64,000 bases of DNA from Pythium myriotylum (GCA_023091665.1 JALJCQ010000004.1:1612001-1676000); one strand, 5' to 3'; shown: positions 42,878 to 57,544, counted from the stretch's first letter. Translations and numbers: made by a program. Notes: generated by a model not told the origin, from the sequence alone.

Positions 42878-42949
42878 GGGCCATGCCGGAGATCGAATCC
42901 GGGACCTCTCGCACCCTAAGCGAGAATCATACCACTAGACCACATGGCC
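42878..42949 (-). tRNA. tRNA-Pro(AGG), array copy 5
   Basis: Same 72-nt gene by eye. T5 terminator at 42864-42868. Next copy 1321 bp away. Confidence 0.95.
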
Positions 42950-44198
42950 GCGCAAACCACTATTTACGACCCCCTCCTCAAACACAACCCTAAGCCTAAA
43001 TGACCTCTCAAAACACATAACACAAACACACTACACACACATCATACCCAGGCCCACAGCAACCATACACACCAATTACAAACACTACCAACACTACCCC
43101 CTTCTCCCTCTCCCCCTTACCCTCACACTACTATTACTACCACCACACTTCTAGTGCCCACGGACTTCGCGGACCACCGACTTCCTTCGCCGACCCATGC
43201 TTCGAGGGCGTCACCCCACGTTACAGCGCCACTGCAGCGCCAGTACCAAACTAGTATTTCGACATCTACGACTACGGCTTCGTCCGCGTCTATGTCGACT
43301 GCGTCCACATCGGCTGCGGTCGCGGCAGCTCGTTACCCGCCAATTCAACGCCACGAATCTTATCTTTATTGTTCTACCACCGCGTCGTCGCTCAGCGACC
43401 CCGCGACGCGGTTGCCACAACAATCCACCCAAAAACAAACTAGCCTTCCCCCACAACAACTCCCAACCGATGTATCATCGCGCGCAAGACAAGACACAGC
43501 CAGCCGCCGACCCGAATGCATATGGTCGTGCACATCTCGCTGCGTTCCTATGTCTTCCACGTCTTCGCATCCTCTCATCTTCTCATCTTCGTCTCCGAGA
43601 GTGTCGAGTGTCGGCACCTGTCTCTTCGTCACAGCTCCGTGTCGGCTTGCCAGACCCCGCGCAGCGCGGCTACCCGAAATCCTAGCTCACCGCCTGTCCC
43701 CTCTGCACAACACAGCCATCTTCGTTTACTCCTTCGGTGCCTTCTCCGTCTTCTCCGTCTTCCCATTTGCTCGGTCTTCTCGGTCCTCTCGGTCCTCTCG
43801 GTCTTCTCGGTCTTCTCGGTCTTCTCATACGCTCGTCATCGTATCTTCGTTCATACCAGCTGGGAAGAAAACAAAGGAGAAGAAAAGAAAACACCAACAG
43901 TCTCATAGACGATCTTGATTCAGGTTTTGTTTGTTCGTTTGTTTGTTTGGGAAAGAGGAGGGAGGAGAGGAGAGAAGAAGAGAAGAGAAGAGAAGAGACG
44001 AGACGAGACGAGGGAGGAGAGGAGAGGAAGGGGTAGGGTAGGAGTAGGGTAGGGGTGTTGTACGTGGAGGGTGGGAGCTATTGATGGGGGAGAGAGGAGG
44101 CAGAGCGATCTGATGGGGGGCGGGAGCAGGCAGGGTGATTAGTGATGGTGGAAGGCTGGCATGGAGTGGGTCGTGTGACGTTGCAAAAAGATAGACAA

Positions 44199-44270
44199 GG
44201 GCCATGCCGGAGATCGAATCCGGGACCTCTCGCACCCTAAGCGAGAATCATACCACTAGACCACATGGCC
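44199..44270 (-). tRNA. tRNA-Pro(AGG), array copy 6
   Basis: Same 72-nt gene by eye. T5 terminator at 44185-44189. Next copy 1343 bp away: long minisatellite plus an altered, longer GAGAA tract. Confidence 0.95.
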
Positions 44271-45541
44271 GCGCAAACCACTATTTACGACCCCCTCCTC
44301 AAACACAACCCTAAGCCTAAATGACCTCTCAAAACACATAACACAAACACACTACACACACATCATACCCAGGCCCACAGCAACCATACACACCAATTAC
44401 AAACACTACCAACACTACCCCCTTCTCCCTCTCCCCCTTACCCTCACACTACTATTACTACCACCACACTTCTAGTGCCCACGGACTTCGCGGACCACCG
44501 ACTTCCTTCGCCGACCCATGCTTCGAGGGCGTCACCCCACGTTACAGCGCCACTGCAGCGCCAGTACCAAACTAGTATTTCGACATCTACGACTACGGCT
44601 TCGTCCGCGTCTATGTCGACTGCGTCCACATCGGCTGCGGTCGCGGCAGCTCGTTACCCGCCAATTCAACGCCACGAATCTTATCTTTATTGTTCTACCA
44701 CCGCGTCGTCGCTCAGCGACCCCGCGACGCGGTTGCCACAACAATCCACCCAAAAACAAACTAGCCTTCCCCCACAACAACTCCCAACCGATGTATCATC
44801 GCGCGCAAGACAAGACACAGCCAGCCGCCGACCCGAATGCATATGGTCGTGCACATCTCGCTGCGTTCCTATGTCTTCCACGTCTTCGCATCCTCTCATC
44901 TTCTCATCTTCGTCTCCGAGAGTGTCGAGTGTCGGCACCTGTCTCTTCGTCACAGCTCCGTGTCGGCTTGCCAGACCCCGCGCAGCGCGGCTACCCGAAA
45001 TCCTAGCTCACCGCCTGTCCCCTCTGCACAACACAGCCATCTTCGTTTACTCCTTCGGTGCCTTCTCCGTCTTCTCCGTCTTCCCATTTGCTCGGTCTTC
45101 TCGGTCCTCTCGGTCTTCTCCTTCTCGGTCCTCTCGGTCTTCTCGGTCTTCTCGGTCTTCTCATACGCTCGTCATCGTATCTTCGTTCATACCAGCTGGG
45201 AAGAAAACAAAGGAGAAGAAAAGAAAACACCAACAGTCTCATAGACGATCTTGATTCAGGTTTTGTTTGTTCGTTTGTTTGTTTGGGAAAGAGGAGGGAG
45301 GAGAGGAGAGAAGAGAAGAGAAGAGAAGAGAAGAGACGAGACGAGACGAGACGAGGGAGGAGAGGAGAGGAAGGGGTAGGGTAGGAGTAGGGTAGGGGTG
45401 TTGTACGTGGAGGGTGGGAGCTATTGATGGGGGAGAGAGGAGGCAGAGCGATCTGATGGGGGGCGGGAGCAGGCAGGGTGATTAGTGATGGTGGAAGGCT
45501 GGCATGGAGTGGGTCGTGTGACGTTGCAAAAAGATAGACAA

Positions 45542-45613
45542 GGGCCATGCCGGAGATCGAATCCGGGACCTCTCGCACCCTAAGCGAGAATCATACCACT
45601 AGACCACATGGCC
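45542..45613 (-). tRNA. tRNA-Pro(AGG), array copy 7
   Basis: Same 72-nt gene by eye. T5 terminator at 45528-45532. Next copy 1326 bp away: short form plus one extra GGAGA pentamer near 46685. Confidence 0.95.
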
Positions 45614-46867
45614 GCGCAAACCACTATTTACGACCCCCTCCTCAAACACAACCCTAAGCCTAAATGACCTCTCAAAACACATAACACAAACACACTACAC
45701 ACACATCATACCCAGGCCCACAGCAACCATACACACCAATTACAAACACTACCAACACTACCCCCTTCTCCCTCTCCCCCTTACCCTCACACTACTATTA
45801 CTACCACCACACTTCTAGTGCCCACGGACTTCGCGGACCACCGACTTCCTTCGCCGACCCATGCTTCGAGGGCGTCACCCCACGTTACAGCGCCACTGCA
45901 GCGCCAGTACCAAACTAGTATTTCGACATCTACGACTACGGCTTCGTCCGCGTCTATGTCGACTGCGTCCACATCGGCTGCGGTCGCGGCAGCTCGTTAC
46001 CCGCCAATTCAACGCCACGAATCTTATCTTTATTGTTCTACCACCGCGTCGTCGCTCAGCGACCCCGCGACGCGGTTGCCACAACAATCCACCCAAAAAC
46101 AAACTAGCCTTCCCCCACAACAACTCCCAACCGATGTATCATCGCGCGCAAGACAAGACACAGCCAGCCGCCGACCCGAATGCATATGGTCGTGCACATC
46201 TCGCTGCGTTCCTATGTCTTCCACGTCTTCGCATCCTCTCATCTTCTCATCTTCGTCTCCGAGAGTGTCGAGTGTCGGCACCTGTCTCTTCGTCACAGCT
46301 CCGTGTCGGCTTGCCAGACCCCGCGCAGCGCGGCTACCCGAAATCCTAGCTCACCGCCTGTCCCCTCTGCACAACACAGCCATCTTCGTTTACTCCTTCG
46401 GTGCCTTCTCCGTCTTCTCCGTCTTCCCATTTGCTCGGTCTTCTCGGTCCTCTCGGTCCTCTCGGTCTTCTCGGTCTTCTCGGTCTTCTCATACGCTCGT
46501 CATCGTATCTTCGTTCATACCAGCTGGGAAGAAAACAAAGGAGAAGAAAAGAAAACACCAACAGTCTCATAGACGATCTTGATTCAGGTTTTGTTTGTTC
46601 GTTTGTTTGTTTGGGAAAGAGGAGGGAGGAGAGGAGAGAAGAAGAGAAGAGAAGAGACGAGACGAGACGAGACGAGGGAGGAGAGGAGAGGAGAGGAAGG
46701 GGTAGGGTAGGAGTAGGGTAGGGGTGTTGTACGTGGAGGGTGGGAGCTATTGATGGGGGAGAGAGGAGGCAGAGCGATCTGATGGGGGGCGGGAGCAGGC
46801 AGGGTGATTAGTGATGGTGGAAGGCTGGCATGGAGTGGGTCGTGTGACGTTGCAAAAAGATAGACAA

Positions 46868-46939
46868 GGGCCATGCCGGAGATCGAATCCGGGACCTCTC
46901 GCACCCTAAGCGAGAATCATACCACTAGACCACATGGCC
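46868..46939 (-). tRNA. tRNA-Pro(AGG), array copy 8
   Basis: Same 72-nt gene by eye. T5 terminator at 46854-46858. Next copy 1336 bp away. Confidence 0.95.
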
Positions 46940-48203
46940 GCGCAAACCACTATTTACGACCCCCTCCTCAAACACAACCCTAAGCCTAAATGACCTCTCA
47001 AAACACATAACACAAACACACTACACACACATCATACCCAGGCCCACAGCAACCATACACACCAATTACAAACACTACCAACACTACCCCCTTCTCCCTC
47101 TCCCCCTTACCCTCACACTACTATTACTACCACCACACTTCTAGTGCCCACGGACTTCGCGGACCACCGACTTCCTTCGCCGACCCATGCTTCGAGGGCG
47201 TCACCCCACGTTACAGCGCCACTGCAGCGCCAGTACCAAACTAGTATTTCGACATCTACGACTACGGCTTCGTCCGCGTCTATGTCGACTGCGTCCACAT
47301 CGGCTGCGGTCGCGGCAGCTCGTTACCCGCCAATTCAACGCCACGAATCTTATCTTTATTGTTCTACCACCGCGTCGTCGCTCAGCGACCCCGCGACGCG
47401 GTTGCCACAACAATCCACCCAAAAACAAACTAGCCTTCCCCCACAACAACTCCCAACCGATGTATCATCGCGCGCAAGACAAGACACAGCCAGCCGCCGA
47501 CCCGAATGCATATGGTCGTGCACATCTCGCTGCGTTCCTATGTCTTCCACGTCTTCGCATCCTCTCATCTTCTCATCTTCGTCTCCGAGAGTGTCGAGTG
47601 TCGGCACCTGTCTCTTCGTCACAGCTCCGTGTCGGCTTGCCAGACCCCGCGCAGCGCGGCTACCCGAAATCCTAGCTCACCGCCTGTCCCCTCTGCACAA
47701 CACAGCCATCTTCGTTTACTCCTTCGGTGCCTTCTCCGTCTTCTCCGTCTTCCCATTTGCTCGGTCTTCTCGGTCCTCTCGGTCTTCTCCTTCTCGGTCC
47801 TCTCGGTCTTCTCGGTCTTCTCGGTCTTCTCATACGCTCGTCATCGTATCTTCGTTCATACCAGCTGGGAAGAAAACAAAGGAGAAGAAAAGAAAACACC
47901 AACAGTCTCATAGACGATCTTGATTCAGGTTTTGTTTGTTCGTTTGTTTGTTTGGGAAAGAGGAGGGAGGAGAGGAGAGAAGAAGAGAAGAGAAGAGAAG
48001 AGACGAGACGAGACGAGGGAGGAGAGGAGAGGAAGGGGTAGGGTAGGAGTAGGGTAGGGGTGTTGTACGTGGAGGGTGGGAGCTATTGATGGGGGAGAGA
48101 GGAGGCAGAGCGATCTGATGGGGGGCGGGAGCAGGCAGGGTGATTAGTGATGGTGGAAGGCTGGCATGGAGTGGGTCGTGTGACGTTGCAAAAAGATAGA
48201 CAA

Positions 48204-48275
48204 GGGCCATGCCGGAGATCGAATCCGGGACCTCTCGCACCCTAAGCGAGAATCATACCACTAGACCACATGGCC
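48204..48275 (-). tRNA. tRNA-Pro(AGG), array copy 9
   Basis: Same 72-nt gene by eye. T5 terminator at 48190-48194. Next copy 1321 bp away. Confidence 0.95.
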
Positions 48276-49524
48276 GCGCAAACCACTATTTACGACCCCC
48301 TCCTCAAACACAACCCTAAGCCTAAATGACCTCTCAAAACACATAACACAAACACACTACACACACATCATACCCAGGCCCACAGCAACCATACACACCA
48401 ATTACAAACACTACCAACACTACCCCCTTCTCCCTCTCCCCCTTACCCTCACACTACTATTACTACCACCACACTTCTAGTGCCCACGGACTTCGCGGAC
48501 CACCGACTTCCTTCGCCGACCCATGCTTCGAGGGCGTCACCCCACGTTACAGCGCCACTGCAGCGCCAGTACCAAACTAGTATTTCGACATCTACGACTA
48601 CGGCTTCGTCCGCGTCTATGTCGACTGCGTCCACATCGGCTGCGGTCGCGGCAGCTCGTTACCCGCCAATTCAACGCCACGAATCTTATCTTTATTGTTC
48701 TACCACCGCGTCGTCGCTCAGCGACCCCGCGACGCGGTTGCCACAACAATCCACCCAAAAACAAACTAGCCTTCCCCCACAACAACTCCCAACCGATGTA
48801 TCATCGCGCGCAAGACAAGACACAGCCAGCCGCCGACCCGAATGCATATGGTCGTGCACATCTCGCTGCGTTCCTATGTCTTCCACGTCTTCGCATCCTC
48901 TCATCTTCTCATCTTCGTCTCCGAGAGTGTCGAGTGTCGGCACCTGTCTCTTCGTCACAGCTCCGTGTCGGCTTGCCAGACCCCGCGCAGCGCGGCTACC
49001 CGAAATCCTAGCTCACCGCCTGTCCCCTCTGCACAACACAGCCATCTTCGTTTACTCCTTCGGTGCCTTCTCCGTCTTCTCCGTCTTCCCATTTGCTCGG
49101 TCTTCTCGGTCCTCTCGGTCCTCTCGGTCTTCTCGGTCTTCTCGGTCTTCTCATACGCTCGTCATCGTATCTTCGTTCATACCAGCTGGGAAGAAAACAA
49201 AGGAGAAGAAAAGAAAACACCAACAGTCTCATAGACGATCTTGATTCAGGTTTTGTTTGTTCGTTTGTTTGTTTGGGAAAGAGGAGGGAGGAGAGGAGAG
49301 AAGAAGAGAAGAGAAGAGAAGAGACGAGACGAGACGAGGGAGGAGAGGAGAGGAAGGGGTAGGGTAGGAGTAGGGTAGGGGTGTTGTACGTGGAGGGTGG
49401 GAGCTATTGATGGGGGAGAGAGGAGGCAGAGCGATCTGATGGGGGGCGGGAGCAGGCAGGGTGATTAGTGATGGTGGAAGGCTGGCATGGAGTGGGTCGT
49501 GTGACGTTGCAAAAAGATAGACAA

Positions 49525-49596
49525 GGGCCATGCCGGAGATCGAATCCGGGACCTCTCGCACCCTAAGCGAGAATCATACCACTAGACCACATGGCC
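49525..49596 (-). tRNA. tRNA-Pro(AGG), array copy 10
   Basis: Same 72-nt gene by eye. T5 terminator at 49511-49515. Its upstream spacer carries the T-to-C variant at 49758, shared only with the unit of 54831. Confidence 0.95.
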
Positions 49597-50845
49597 GCGC
49601 AAACCACTATTTACGACCCCCTCCTCAAACACAACCCTAAGCCTAAATGACCTCTCAAAACACATAACACAAACACACTACACACACATCATACCCAGGC
49701 CCACAGCAACCATACACACCAATTACAAACACTACCAACACTACCCCCTTCTCCCTCCCCCCCTTACCCTCACACTACTATTACTACCACCACACTTCTA
49801 GTGCCCACGGACTTCGCGGACCACCGACTTCCTTCGCCGACCCATGCTTCGAGGGCGTCACCCCACGTTACAGCGCCACTGCAGCGCCAGTACCAAACTA
49901 GTATTTCGACATCTACGACTACGGCTTCGTCCGCGTCTATGTCGACTGCGTCCACATCGGCTGCGGTCGCGGCAGCTCGTTACCCGCCAATTCAACGCCA
50001 CGAATCTTATCTTTATTGTTCTACCACCGCGTCGTCGCTCAGCGACCCCGCGACGCGGTTGCCACAACAATCCACCCAAAAACAAACTAGCCTTCCCCCA
50101 CAACAACTCCCAACCGATGTATCATCGCGCGCAAGACAAGACACAGCCAGCCGCCGACCCGAATGCATATGGTCGTGCACATCTCGCTGCGTTCCTATGT
50201 CTTCCACGTCTTCGCATCCTCTCATCTTCTCATCTTCGTCTCCGAGAGTGTCGAGTGTCGGCACCTGTCTCTTCGTCACAGCTCCGTGTCGGCTTGCCAG
50301 ACCCCGCGCAGCGCGGCTACCCGAAATCCTAGCTCACCGCCTGTCCCCTCTGCACAACACAGCCATCTTCGTTTACTCCTTCGGTGCCTTCTCCGTCTTC
50401 TCCGTCTTCCCATTTGCTCGGTCTTCTCGGTCCTCTCGGTCCTCTCGGTCTTCTCGGTCTTCTCGGTCTTCTCATACGCTCGTCATCGTATCTTCGTTCA
50501 TACCAGCTGGGAAGAAAACAAAGGAGAAGAAAAGAAAACACCAACAGTCTCATAGACGATCTTGATTCAGGTTTTGTTTGTTCGTTTGTTTGTTTGGGAA
50601 AGAGGAGGGAGGAGAGGAGAGAAGAAGAGAAGAGAAGAGACGAGACGAGACGAGACGAGGGAGGAGAGGAGAGGAAGGGGTAGGGTAGGAGTAGGGTAGG
50701 GGTGTTGTACGTGGAGGGTGGGAGCTATTGATGGGGGAGAGAGGAGGCAGAGCGATCTGATGGGGGGCGGGAGCAGGCAGGGTGATTAGTGATGGTGGAA
50801 GGCTGGCATGGAGTGGGTCGTGTGACGTTGCAAAAAGATAGACAA

Positions 50846-50917
50846 GGGCCATGCCGGAGATCGAATCCGGGACCTCTCGCACCCTAAGCGAGAATCATAC
50901 CACTAGACCACATGGCC
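50846..50917 (-). tRNA. tRNA-Pro(AGG), array copy 11
   Basis: Same 72-nt gene by eye. T5 terminator at 50832-50836. Its unit carries the A-to-G variant at 51385, shared only with the unit of 56152. Confidence 0.95.
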
Positions 50918-52166
50918 GCGCAAACCACTATTTACGACCCCCTCCTCAAACACAACCCTAAGCCTAAATGACCTCTCAAAACACATAACACAAACACACT
51001 ACACACACATCATACCCAGGCCCACAGCAACCATACACACCAATTACAAACACTACCAACACTACCCCCTTCTCCCTCTCCCCCTTACCCTCACACTACT
51101 ATTACTACCACCACACTTCTAGTGCCCACGGACTTCGCGGACCACCGACTTCCTTCGCCGACCCATGCTTCGAGGGCGTCACCCCACGTTACAGCGCCAC
51201 TGCAGCGCCAGTACCAAACTAGTATTTCGACATCTACGACTACGGCTTCGTCCGCGTCTATGTCGACTGCGTCCACATCGGCTGCGGTCGCGGCAGCTCG
51301 TTACCCGCCAATTCAACGCCACGAATCTTATCTTTATTGTTCTACCACCGCGTCGTCGCTCAGCGACCCCGCGACGCGGTTGCCGCAACAATCCACCCAA
51401 AAACAAACTAGCCTTCCCCCACAACAACTCCCAACCGATGTATCATCGCGCGCAAGACAAGACACAGCCAGCCGCCGACCCGAATGCATATGGTCGTGCA
51501 CATCTCGCTGCGTTCCTATGTCTTCCACGTCTTCGCATCCTCTCATCTTCTCATCTTCGTCTCCGAGAGTGTCGAGTGTCGGCACCTGTCTCTTCGTCAC
51601 AGCTCCGTGTCGGCTTGCCAGACCCCGCGCAGCGCGGCTACCCGAAATCCTAGCTCACCGCCTGTCCCCTCTGCACAACACAGCCATCTTCGTTTACTCC
51701 TTCGGTGCCTTCTCCGTCTTCTCCGTCTTCCCATTTGCTCGGTCTTCTCGGTCCTCTCGGTCCTCTCGGTCTTCTCGGTCTTCTCGGTCTTCTCATACGC
51801 TCGTCATCGTATCTTCGTTCATACCAGCTGGGAAGAAAACAAAGGAGAAGAAAAGAAAACACCAACAGTCTCATAGACGATCTTGATTCAGGTTTTGTTT
51901 GTTCGTTTGTTTGTTTGGGAAAGAGGAGGGAGGAGAGGAGAGAAGAAGAGAAGAGAAGAGACGAGACGAGACGAGACGAGGGAGGAGAGGAGAGGAAGGG
52001 GTAGGGTAGGAGTAGGGTAGGGGTGTTGTACGTGGAGGGTGGGAGCTATTGATGGGGGAGAGAGGAGGCAGAGCGATCTGATGGGGGGCGGGAGCAGGCA
52101 GGGTGATTAGTGATGGTGGAAGGCTGGCATGGAGTGGGTCGTGTGACGTTGCAAAAAGATAGACAA

Positions 52167-52238
52167 GGGCCATGCCGGAGATCGAATCCGGGACCTCTCG
52201 CACCCTAAGCGAGAATCATACCACTAGACCACATGGCC
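52167..52238 (-). tRNA. tRNA-Pro(AGG), array copy 12
   Basis: Same 72-nt gene by eye. T5 terminator at 52153-52157. Next copy 1336 bp away. Confidence 0.95.
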
Positions 52239-53502
52239 GCGCAAACCACTATTTACGACCCCCTCCTCAAACACAACCCTAAGCCTAAATGACCTCTCAA
52301 AACACATAACACAAACACACTACACACACATCATACCCAGGCCCACAGCAACCATACACACCAATTACAAACACTACCAACACTACCCCCTTCTCCCTCT
52401 CCCCCTTACCCTCACACTACTATTACTACCACCACACTTCTAGTGCCCACGGACTTCGCGGACCACCGACTTCCTTCGCCGACCCATGCTTCGAGGGCGT
52501 CACCCCACGTTACAGCGCCACTGCAGCGCCAGTACCAAACTAGTATTTCGACATCTACGACTACGGCTTCGTCCGCGTCTATGTCGACTGCGTCCACATC
52601 GGCTGCGGTCGCGGCAGCTCGTTACCCGCCAATTCAACGCCACGAATCTTATCTTTATTGTTCTACCACCGCGTCGTCGCTCAGCGACCCCGCGACGCGG
52701 TTGCCACAACAATCCACCCAAAAACAAACTAGCCTTCCCCCACAACAACTCCCAACCGATGTATCATCGCGCGCAAGACAAGACACAGCCAGCCGCCGAC
52801 CCGAATGCATATGGTCGTGCACATCTCGCTGCGTTCCTATGTCTTCCACGTCTTCGCATCCTCTCATCTTCTCATCTTCGTCTCCGAGAGTGTCGAGTGT
52901 CGGCACCTGTCTCTTCGTCACAGCTCCGTGTCGGCTTGCCAGACCCCGCGCAGCGCGGCTACCCGAAATCCTAGCTCACCGCCTGTCCCCTCTGCACAAC
53001 ACAGCCATCTTCGTTTACTCCTTCGGTGCCTTCTCCGTCTTCTCCGTCTTCCCATTTGCTCGGTCTTCTCGGTCCTCTCGGTCTTCTCCTTCTCGGTCCT
53101 CTCGGTCTTCTCGGTCTTCTCGGTCTTCTCATACGCTCGTCATCGTATCTTCGTTCATACCAGCTGGGAAGAAAACAAAGGAGAAGAAAAGAAAACACCA
53201 ACAGTCTCATAGACGATCTTGATTCAGGTTTTGTTTGTTCGTTTGTTTGTTTGGGAAAGAGGAGGGAGGAGAGGAGAGAAGAAGAGAAGAGAAGAGAAGA
53301 GACGAGACGAGACGAGGGAGGAGAGGAGAGGAAGGGGTAGGGTAGGAGTAGGGTAGGGGTGTTGTACGTGGAGGGTGGGAGCTATTGATGGGGGAGAGAG
53401 GAGGCAGAGCGATCTGATGGGGGGCGGGAGCAGGCAGGGTGATTAGTGATGGTGGAAGGCTGGCATGGAGTGGGTCGTGTGACGTTGCAAAAAGATAGAC
53501 AA

Positions 53503-53574
53503 GGGCCATGCCGGAGATCGAATCCGGGACCTCTCGCACCCTAAGCGAGAATCATACCACTAGACCACATGGCC
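53503..53574 (-). tRNA. tRNA-Pro(AGG), array copy 13
   Basis: Same 72-nt gene by eye. T5 terminator at 53489-53493. Next copy 1328 bp away, a unit length found once. Confidence 0.95.
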
Positions 53575-54830
53575 GCGCAAACCACTATTTACGACCCCCT
53601 CCTCAAACACAACCCTAAGCCTAAATGACCTCTCAAAACACATAACACAAACACACTACACACACATCATACCCAGGCCCACAGCAACCATACACACCAA
53701 TTACAAACACTACCAACACTACCCCCTTCTCCCTCTCCCCCTTACCCTCACACTACTATTACTACCACCACACTTCTAGTGCCCACGGACTTCGCGGACC
53801 ACCGACTTCCTTCGCCGACCCATGCTTCGAGGGCGTCACCCCACGTTACAGCGCCACTGCAGCGCCAGTACCAAACTAGTATTTCGACATCTACGACTAC
53901 GGCTTCGTCCGCGTCTATGTCGACTGCGTCCACATCGGCTGCGGTCGCGGCAGCTCGTTACCCGCCAATTCAACGCCACGAATCTTATCTTTATTGTTCT
54001 ACCACCGCGTCGTCGCTCAGCGACCCCGCGACGCGGTTGCCACAACAATCCACCCAAAAACAAACTAGCCTTCCCCCACAACAACTCCCAACCGATGTAT
54101 CATCGCGCGCAAGACAAGACACAGCCAGCCGCCGACCCGAATGCATATGGTCGTGCACATCTCGCTGCGTTCCTATGTCTTCCACGTCTTCGCATCCTCT
54201 CATCTTCTCATCTTCGTCTCCGAGAGTGTCGAGTGTCGGCACCTGTCTCTTCGTCACAGCTCCGTGTCGGCTTGCCAGACCCCGCGCAGCGCGGCTACCC
54301 GAAATCCTAGCTCACCGCCTGTCCCCTCTGCACAACACAGCCATCTTCGTTTACTCCTTCGGTGCCTTCTCCGTCTTCTCCGTCTTCCCATTTGCTCGGT
54401 CTTCTCGGTCCTCTCGGTCTTCTCGGTCTTCTCGGTCTTCTCGGTCTTCTCATACGCTCGTCATCGTATCTTCGTTCATACCAGCTGGGAAGAAAACAAA
54501 GGAGAAGAAAAGAAAACACCAACAGTCTCATAGACGATCTTGATTCAGGTTTTGTTTGTTCGTTTGTTTGTTTGGGAAAGAGGAGGGAGGAGAGGAGAGA
54601 AGAGAAGAGAAGAGAAGAGAAGAGAAGAGACGAGACGAGACGAGGGAGGAGAGGAGAGGAAGGGGTAGGGTAGGAGTAGGGTAGGGGTGTTGTACGTGGA
54701 GGGTGGGAGCTATTGATGGGGGAGAGAGGAGGCAGAGCGATCTGATGGGGGGCGGGAGCAGGCAGGGTGATTAGTGATGGTGGAAGGCTGGCATGGAGTG
54801 GGTCGTGTGACGTTGCAAAAAGATAGACAA

Positions 54831-54902
54831 GGGCCATGCCGGAGATCGAATCCGGGACCTCTCGCACCCTAAGCGAGAATCATACCACTAGACCACATGG
54901 CC
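54831..54902 (-). tRNA. tRNA-Pro(AGG), array copy 14
   Basis: Same 72-nt gene by eye. T5 terminator at 54817-54821. Its spacer has the T-to-C variant at 55064, matching the unit of 49525 at an offset of 5306 bp. Confidence 0.95.
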
Positions 54903-56151
54903 GCGCAAACCACTATTTACGACCCCCTCCTCAAACACAACCCTAAGCCTAAATGACCTCTCAAAACACATAACACAAACACACTACACACACATCATAC
55001 CCAGGCCCACAGCAACCATACACACCAATTACAAACACTACCAACACTACCCCCTTCTCCCTCCCCCCCTTACCCTCACACTACTATTACTACCACCACA
55101 CTTCTAGTGCCCACGGACTTCGCGGACCACCGACTTCCTTCGCCGACCCATGCTTCGAGGGCGTCACCCCACGTTACAGCGCCACTGCAGCGCCAGTACC
55201 AAACTAGTATTTCGACATCTACGACTACGGCTTCGTCCGCGTCTATGTCGACTGCGTCCACATCGGCTGCGGTCGCGGCAGCTCGTTACCCGCCAATTCA
55301 ACGCCACGAATCTTATCTTTATTGTTCTACCACCGCGTCGTCGCTCAGCGACCCCGCGACGCGGTTGCCACAACAATCCACCCAAAAACAAACTAGCCTT
55401 CCCCCACAACAACTCCCAACCGATGTATCATCGCGCGCAAGACAAGACACAGCCAGCCGCCGACCCGAATGCATATGGTCGTGCACATCTCGCTGCGTTC
55501 CTATGTCTTCCACGTCTTCGCATCCTCTCATCTTCTCATCTTCGTCTCCGAGAGTGTCGAGTGTCGGCACCTGTCTCTTCGTCACAGCTCCGTGTCGGCT
55601 TGCCAGACCCCGCGCAGCGCGGCTACCCGAAATCCTAGCTCACCGCCTGTCCCCTCTGCACAACACAGCCATCTTCGTTTACTCCTTCGGTGCCTTCTCC
55701 GTCTTCTCCGTCTTCCCATTTGCTCGGTCTTCTCGGTCCTCTCGGTCCTCTCGGTCTTCTCGGTCTTCTCGGTCTTCTCATACGCTCGTCATCGTATCTT
55801 CGTTCATACCAGCTGGGAAGAAAACAAAGGAGAAGAAAAGAAAACACCAACAGTCTCATAGACGATCTTGATTCAGGTTTTGTTTGTTCGTTTGTTTGTT
55901 TGGGAAAGAGGAGGGAGGAGAGGAGAGAAGAAGAGAAGAGAAGAGACGAGACGAGACGAGACGAGGGAGGAGAGGAGAGGAAGGGGTAGGGTAGGAGTAG
56001 GGTAGGGGTGTTGTACGTGGAGGGTGGGAGCTATTGATGGGGGAGAGAGGAGGCAGAGCGATCTGATGGGGGGCGGGAGCAGGCAGGGTGATTAGTGATG
56101 GTGGAAGGCTGGCATGGAGTGGGTCGTGTGACGTTGCAAAAAGATAGACAA

Positions 56152-56223
56152 GGGCCATGCCGGAGATCGAATCCGGGACCTCTCGCACCCTAAGCGAGAA
56201 TCATACCACTAGACCACATGGCC
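56152..56223 (-). tRNA. tRNA-Pro(AGG), array copy 15
   Basis: Same 72-nt gene by eye. T5 terminator at 56138-56142. Its unit has the A-to-G variant at 56691, matching 51385 at an offset of 5306 bp. Confidence 0.95.
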
Positions 56224-57472
56224 GCGCAAACCACTATTTACGACCCCCTCCTCAAACACAACCCTAAGCCTAAATGACCTCTCAAAACACATAACACAAA
56301 CACACTACACACACATCATACCCAGGCCCACAGCAACCATACACACCAATTACAAACACTACCAACACTACCCCCTTCTCCCTCTCCCCCTTACCCTCAC
56401 ACTACTATTACTACCACCACACTTCTAGTGCCCACGGACTTCGCGGACCACCGACTTCCTTCGCCGACCCATGCTTCGAGGGCGTCACCCCACGTTACAG
56501 CGCCACTGCAGCGCCAGTACCAAACTAGTATTTCGACATCTACGACTACGGCTTCGTCCGCGTCTATGTCGACTGCGTCCACATCGGCTGCGGTCGCGGC
56601 AGCTCGTTACCCGCCAATTCAACGCCACGAATCTTATCTTTATTGTTCTACCACCGCGTCGTCGCTCAGCGACCCCGCGACGCGGTTGCCGCAACAATCC
56701 ACCCAAAAACAAACTAGCCTTCCCCCACAACAACTCCCAACCGATGTATCATCGCGCGCAAGACAAGACACAGCCAGCCGCCGACCCGAATGCATATGGT
56801 CGTGCACATCTCGCTGCGTTCCTATGTCTTCCACGTCTTCGCATCCTCTCATCTTCTCATCTTCGTCTCCGAGAGTGTCGAGTGTCGGCACCTGTCTCTT
56901 CGTCACAGCTCCGTGTCGGCTTGCCAGACCCCGCGCAGCGCGGCTACCCGAAATCCTAGCTCACCGCCTGTCCCCTCTGCACAACACAGCCATCTTCGTT
57001 TACTCCTTCGGTGCCTTCTCCGTCTTCTCCGTCTTCCCATTTGCTCGGTCTTCTCGGTCCTCTCGGTCCTCTCGGTCTTCTCGGTCTTCTCGGTCTTCTC
57101 ATACGCTCGTCATCGTATCTTCGTTCATACCAGCTGGGAAGAAAACAAAGGAGAAGAAAAGAAAACACCAACAGTCTCATAGACGATCTTGATTCAGGTT
57201 TTGTTTGTTCGTTTGTTTGTTTGGGAAAGAGGAGGGAGGAGAGGAGAGAAGAAGAGAAGAGAAGAGACGAGACGAGACGAGACGAGGGAGGAGAGGAGAG
57301 GAAGGGGTAGGGTAGGAGTAGGGTAGGGGTGTTGTACGTGGAGGGTGGGAGCTATTGATGGGGGAGAGAGGAGGCAGAGCGATCTGATGGGGGGCGGGAG
57401 CAGGCAGGGTGATTAGTGATGGTGGAAGGCTGGCATGGAGTGGGTCGTGTGACGTTGCAAAAAGATAGACAA

Positions 57473-57544
57473 GGGCCATGCCGGAGATCGAATCCGGGAC
57501 CTCTCGCACCCTAAGCGAGAATCATACCACTAGACCACATGGCC
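57473..57544 (-). tRNA. tRNA-Pro(AGG), array copy 16
   Basis: Same 72-nt gene by eye. T5 terminator at 57459-57463. Next copy 1336 bp away. Confidence 0.95.
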